Source: Methyloglobulus sp.
GTDB lineage: Bacteria; Pseudomonadota; Gammaproteobacteria; Methylococcales; Methylomonadaceae
DNA length: 7,384 nt
Reading direction: 5' to 3'
NCBI GenBank assembly: GCA_013140405.1
Contig: JABFSV010000175.1
Location: forward strand, 1 to 7,384
Shown: positions 5,697 through 7,384 of the stretch, one piece after another
Layout: each line of letters begins with the position of its first letter
Numbering within the stretch: position 1 is the stretch's first letter
Translations under genes and position numbers: made by a program
Notes under the pieces: generated by a model
The model's input: the letters and a program-made list of their open reading frames with translations, nothing else
Told to the model about the DNA's origin: nothing
Database searches by the model: none

Positions 5697-7384
5697 ATGA
5701 TTAAAAAACCAATCTATGCCAATAAATACGTTCGGCAACTAAACCGCTGGGGAATTTACTCGTCGAACAGCTTGTCCGTCATGGCATTGCTGTTATTGTT
5801 CCTGGGCGGAACAGCAAACGCAGGCGATACCGCCAAGCAGTACCATATCCCAGCACAGCCGCTCAGTAACGCCCTTTTGCAATTTGCTGAGGACTCCAAG
5901 CTGGAACTCATAGTCAAGGCTGAGAAGCTGCATGGCTTTAATTCTGTCGGACTAGATGGCAACATGACATCTGCGCAAGCCTTGTCCAAGTTGCTGCAAG
6001 GCAGCGGAATGACTTACCGCTTTGTCGATGCCAAGACCGTGACGGTAGAACAGCCCGATGCCAATTTTAGAAAAACGTCTGATGTCGAAGAAAAAGCAGA
6101 GCCTCAATCCAGCAGCGGGGATACCACCTTACCTAAAGTGACGGTGGAAGCGGAATATGACACTTATGACCCTTACAATACCAGCGATCCTTATAACAAG
6201 TCATATTCGGCAGCAAATTCGACGACTGCCACCAAGACGGATACGCCGATCATGGATACGCCCGTTTCCATTCAAGTCGTACCAAAAGCTGTGCTGCGAG
6301 ACCAACAGGCTTGGCGTGTGGAAGATGCGGTAAAAAATGTCAGTGGTGTCCAGCAGACTTGGGCGAGCGGCGGTCAATACCAGGATTTTGTCATTCGCGG
6401 CTTTGGTTCCGGTATCAATTACACTCGTTTTCGTAATGGCATCCGGCTTACCGAGGGTACTTTTGATATGGCGAATGTGGAGCAGATTGAAGTCCTAAAA
6501 GGCCCTGCGGCAATGCTGTATGGCAGAGTAGAACCTGGCGGAATGGTCAATGTGGTCACAAAAAAGCCCTTGGATACGCCTTATTATTCGCTGCAACAAC
6601 AATTTGGTTCTTATGATTTTTATCGTACTACAGTTGATGCCACGGGACCAATTACAGACGACAAAGCGCTGACTTATCGTTTTAACTTGGGATATACGGA
6701 TCACAACTCGTTCCGTGACTTTATTGGTGAAGACCGGGTTTTTGTTGCACCCAGCCTACATTGGCAAGCTACCCCGGACACCCAATTCAACCTGAATATC
6801 GAATACAGCAATAATGACACGACATACGATAACGGTATCCCGGCCATCGGCAAGCGTGTGGTGGATGTGCCCATCAACCGGAACTATACGCATCCTGATT
6901 TTAACCGAGATAACATCGAGAACACGTTGGTGGATTTTAACTGGTCACACAATTTCAATGATGCCTGGAAAGTATCAAACGGTATCGTTGCCACCATGAG
7001 TAATCTCCAGTCCCGGACTATTCCGGTCGCTTATTTTCAAACTCAACTGGAGGGCACTCCAAATCCGCAAGTGCGTCGAGGCACATATTTTGAGGACTTT
7101 GAGCGCAACAATTACACGACTTACCTTAACCTGAACGGTAAGTTTGATACTTTCGGCATTAAACACAATGTGTTGTTGGGTGGTGATTATTACAGTCGTG
7201 AAGAGAAAAACAGCGGTTTTTTCGGGCTTAATTACGCGATTCAACAGAATTTTGAAGGCGATGCCTTGAAATATTTCACATTTATCGACTTGAATAATCC
7301 CAATTACAACCAGTTTCCCTTTACGTTCAGCGAGCTGGATAATCTGAGACGGAACGCGCCGAATGATTTTGTGCGTGCATCCCA
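5697..7384 (+). CDS. TonB-dependent siderophore receptor with STN domain (receptor 2), 3' end cut by window
   Basis: Open from the ATG to the window edge (562 codons plus 2 nt); roughly the last third of the barrel is missing. Parts: signal peptide 1-42 with hydrophobic core about 28-37 and cleavage at ANA|GD; STN domain about 49-117 (YHIPAQPLSNALLQFAEDS to LLQGSGMTYRF); TonB box TLPKVTVEA at 144-152; a DPY-rich linker; plug about 184-290 with MDTPVSIQVVPKAVL and KGPAAMLYGRVEPGG (268 onward); then barrel strands (WSHNFNDAWKVSNG, NVLLGGDYYSREE). It is a paralogue of receptor 1: STN, TonB box, linker style, plug and first barrel strands align throughout, with runs such as TPYYSL, QQFGSYD and NSFRD shared. 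It lacks the REP-encoded stretch that receptor 1 has in its signal region. It is transcribed divergently from the sigma-FecR operon and has no regulator pair of its own in the window. The STN domain implies it signals too, plausibly to the neighbouring FecR. Substrate unknown. Confidence 0.95.
   Translation, partial: MIKKPIYANKYVRQLNRWGIYSSNSLSVMALLLLFLGGTANAGDTAKQYHIPAQPLSNALLQFAEDSKLELIVKAEKLHGFNSVGLDGNMTSAQALSKLLQGSGMTYRFVDAKTVTVEQPDANFRKTSDVEEKAEPQSSSGDTTLPKVTVEAEYDTYDPYNTSDPYNKSYSAANSTTATKTDTPIMDTPVSIQVVPKAVLRDQQAWRVEDAVKNVSGVQQTWASGGQYQDFVIRGFGSGINYTRFRNGIRLTEGTFDMANVEQIEVLKGPAAMLYGRVEPGGMVNVVTKKPLDTPYYSLQQQFGSYDFYRTTVDATGPITDDKALTYRFNLGYTDHNSFRDFIGEDRVFVAPSLHWQATPDTQFNLNIEYSNNDTTYDNGIPAIGKRVVDVPINRNYTHPDFNRDNIENTLVDFNWSHNFNDAWKVSNGIVATMSNLQSRTIPVAYFQTQLEGTPNPQVRRGTYFEDFERNNYTTYLNLNGKFDTFGIKHNVLLGGDYYSREEKNSGFFGLNYAIQQNFEGDALKYFTFIDLNNPNYNQFPFTFSELDNLRRNAPNDFVRAS

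Noticed and set aside
6495..7244. Minus-strand frames opposite receptor 2
   Set aside because: They are antisense to a continuous receptor frame whose STN, TonB box, plug and barrel segments are all recognisable.

Overview
The window looks like chromosomal DNA of a gammaproteobacterium rich in TonB-dependent transport. The style of the STN-type siderophore receptors, the FecI/FecR pair and the REP/RAYT debris would fit a methanotroph of the Methylococcales, but that placement is recollection of family style, not something the sequence proves.

Layout: (1) 1-800 is an eroded, repeat-filled zone. Three copies of a double-hairpin REP element surround the start of a REP-associated tyrosine transposase (RAYT), minus strand. 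The RAYT breaks off just after its HxH motif and runs in frame into a short piece of what looks like a PepSY-type iron-uptake inner-membrane protein. (2) 801-5254, minus strand, is a cell-surface signalling operon read right to left: an ECF sigma factor of FecI type, a FecR-type transmembrane anti-sigma regulator, and an STN-containing TonB-dependent siderophore receptor. (3) 5255-5696 is a divergent intergenic control region. (4) 5697 to the window edge, plus strand, is a second STN-type TonB-dependent receptor, a clear paralogue of the first, cut by the window end.

Expected working: a ferric siderophore binds a receptor in the outer membrane, the receptor's periplasmic STN domain signals to FecR, FecR releases or activates the sigma factor, and the sigma factor transcribes receptor genes. 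Only one sigma/anti-sigma pair is visible for two receptors, so the pair may serve both.

The most notable points are: an about 98-bp GTAG-ended REP-type element lying in frame inside the signal-peptide region of the first receptor, where no internal start codon allows it to be skipped; the RAYT-PepSY chimera at the downstream end of the operon, suggesting that a fourth operon gene was destroyed by REP/RAYT activity; and two copies of a REP block identical over 127 bp flanking that chimera. I see no new defence or metabolic system; the novelty here is genome remodelling of an iron-uptake operon by REP elements.
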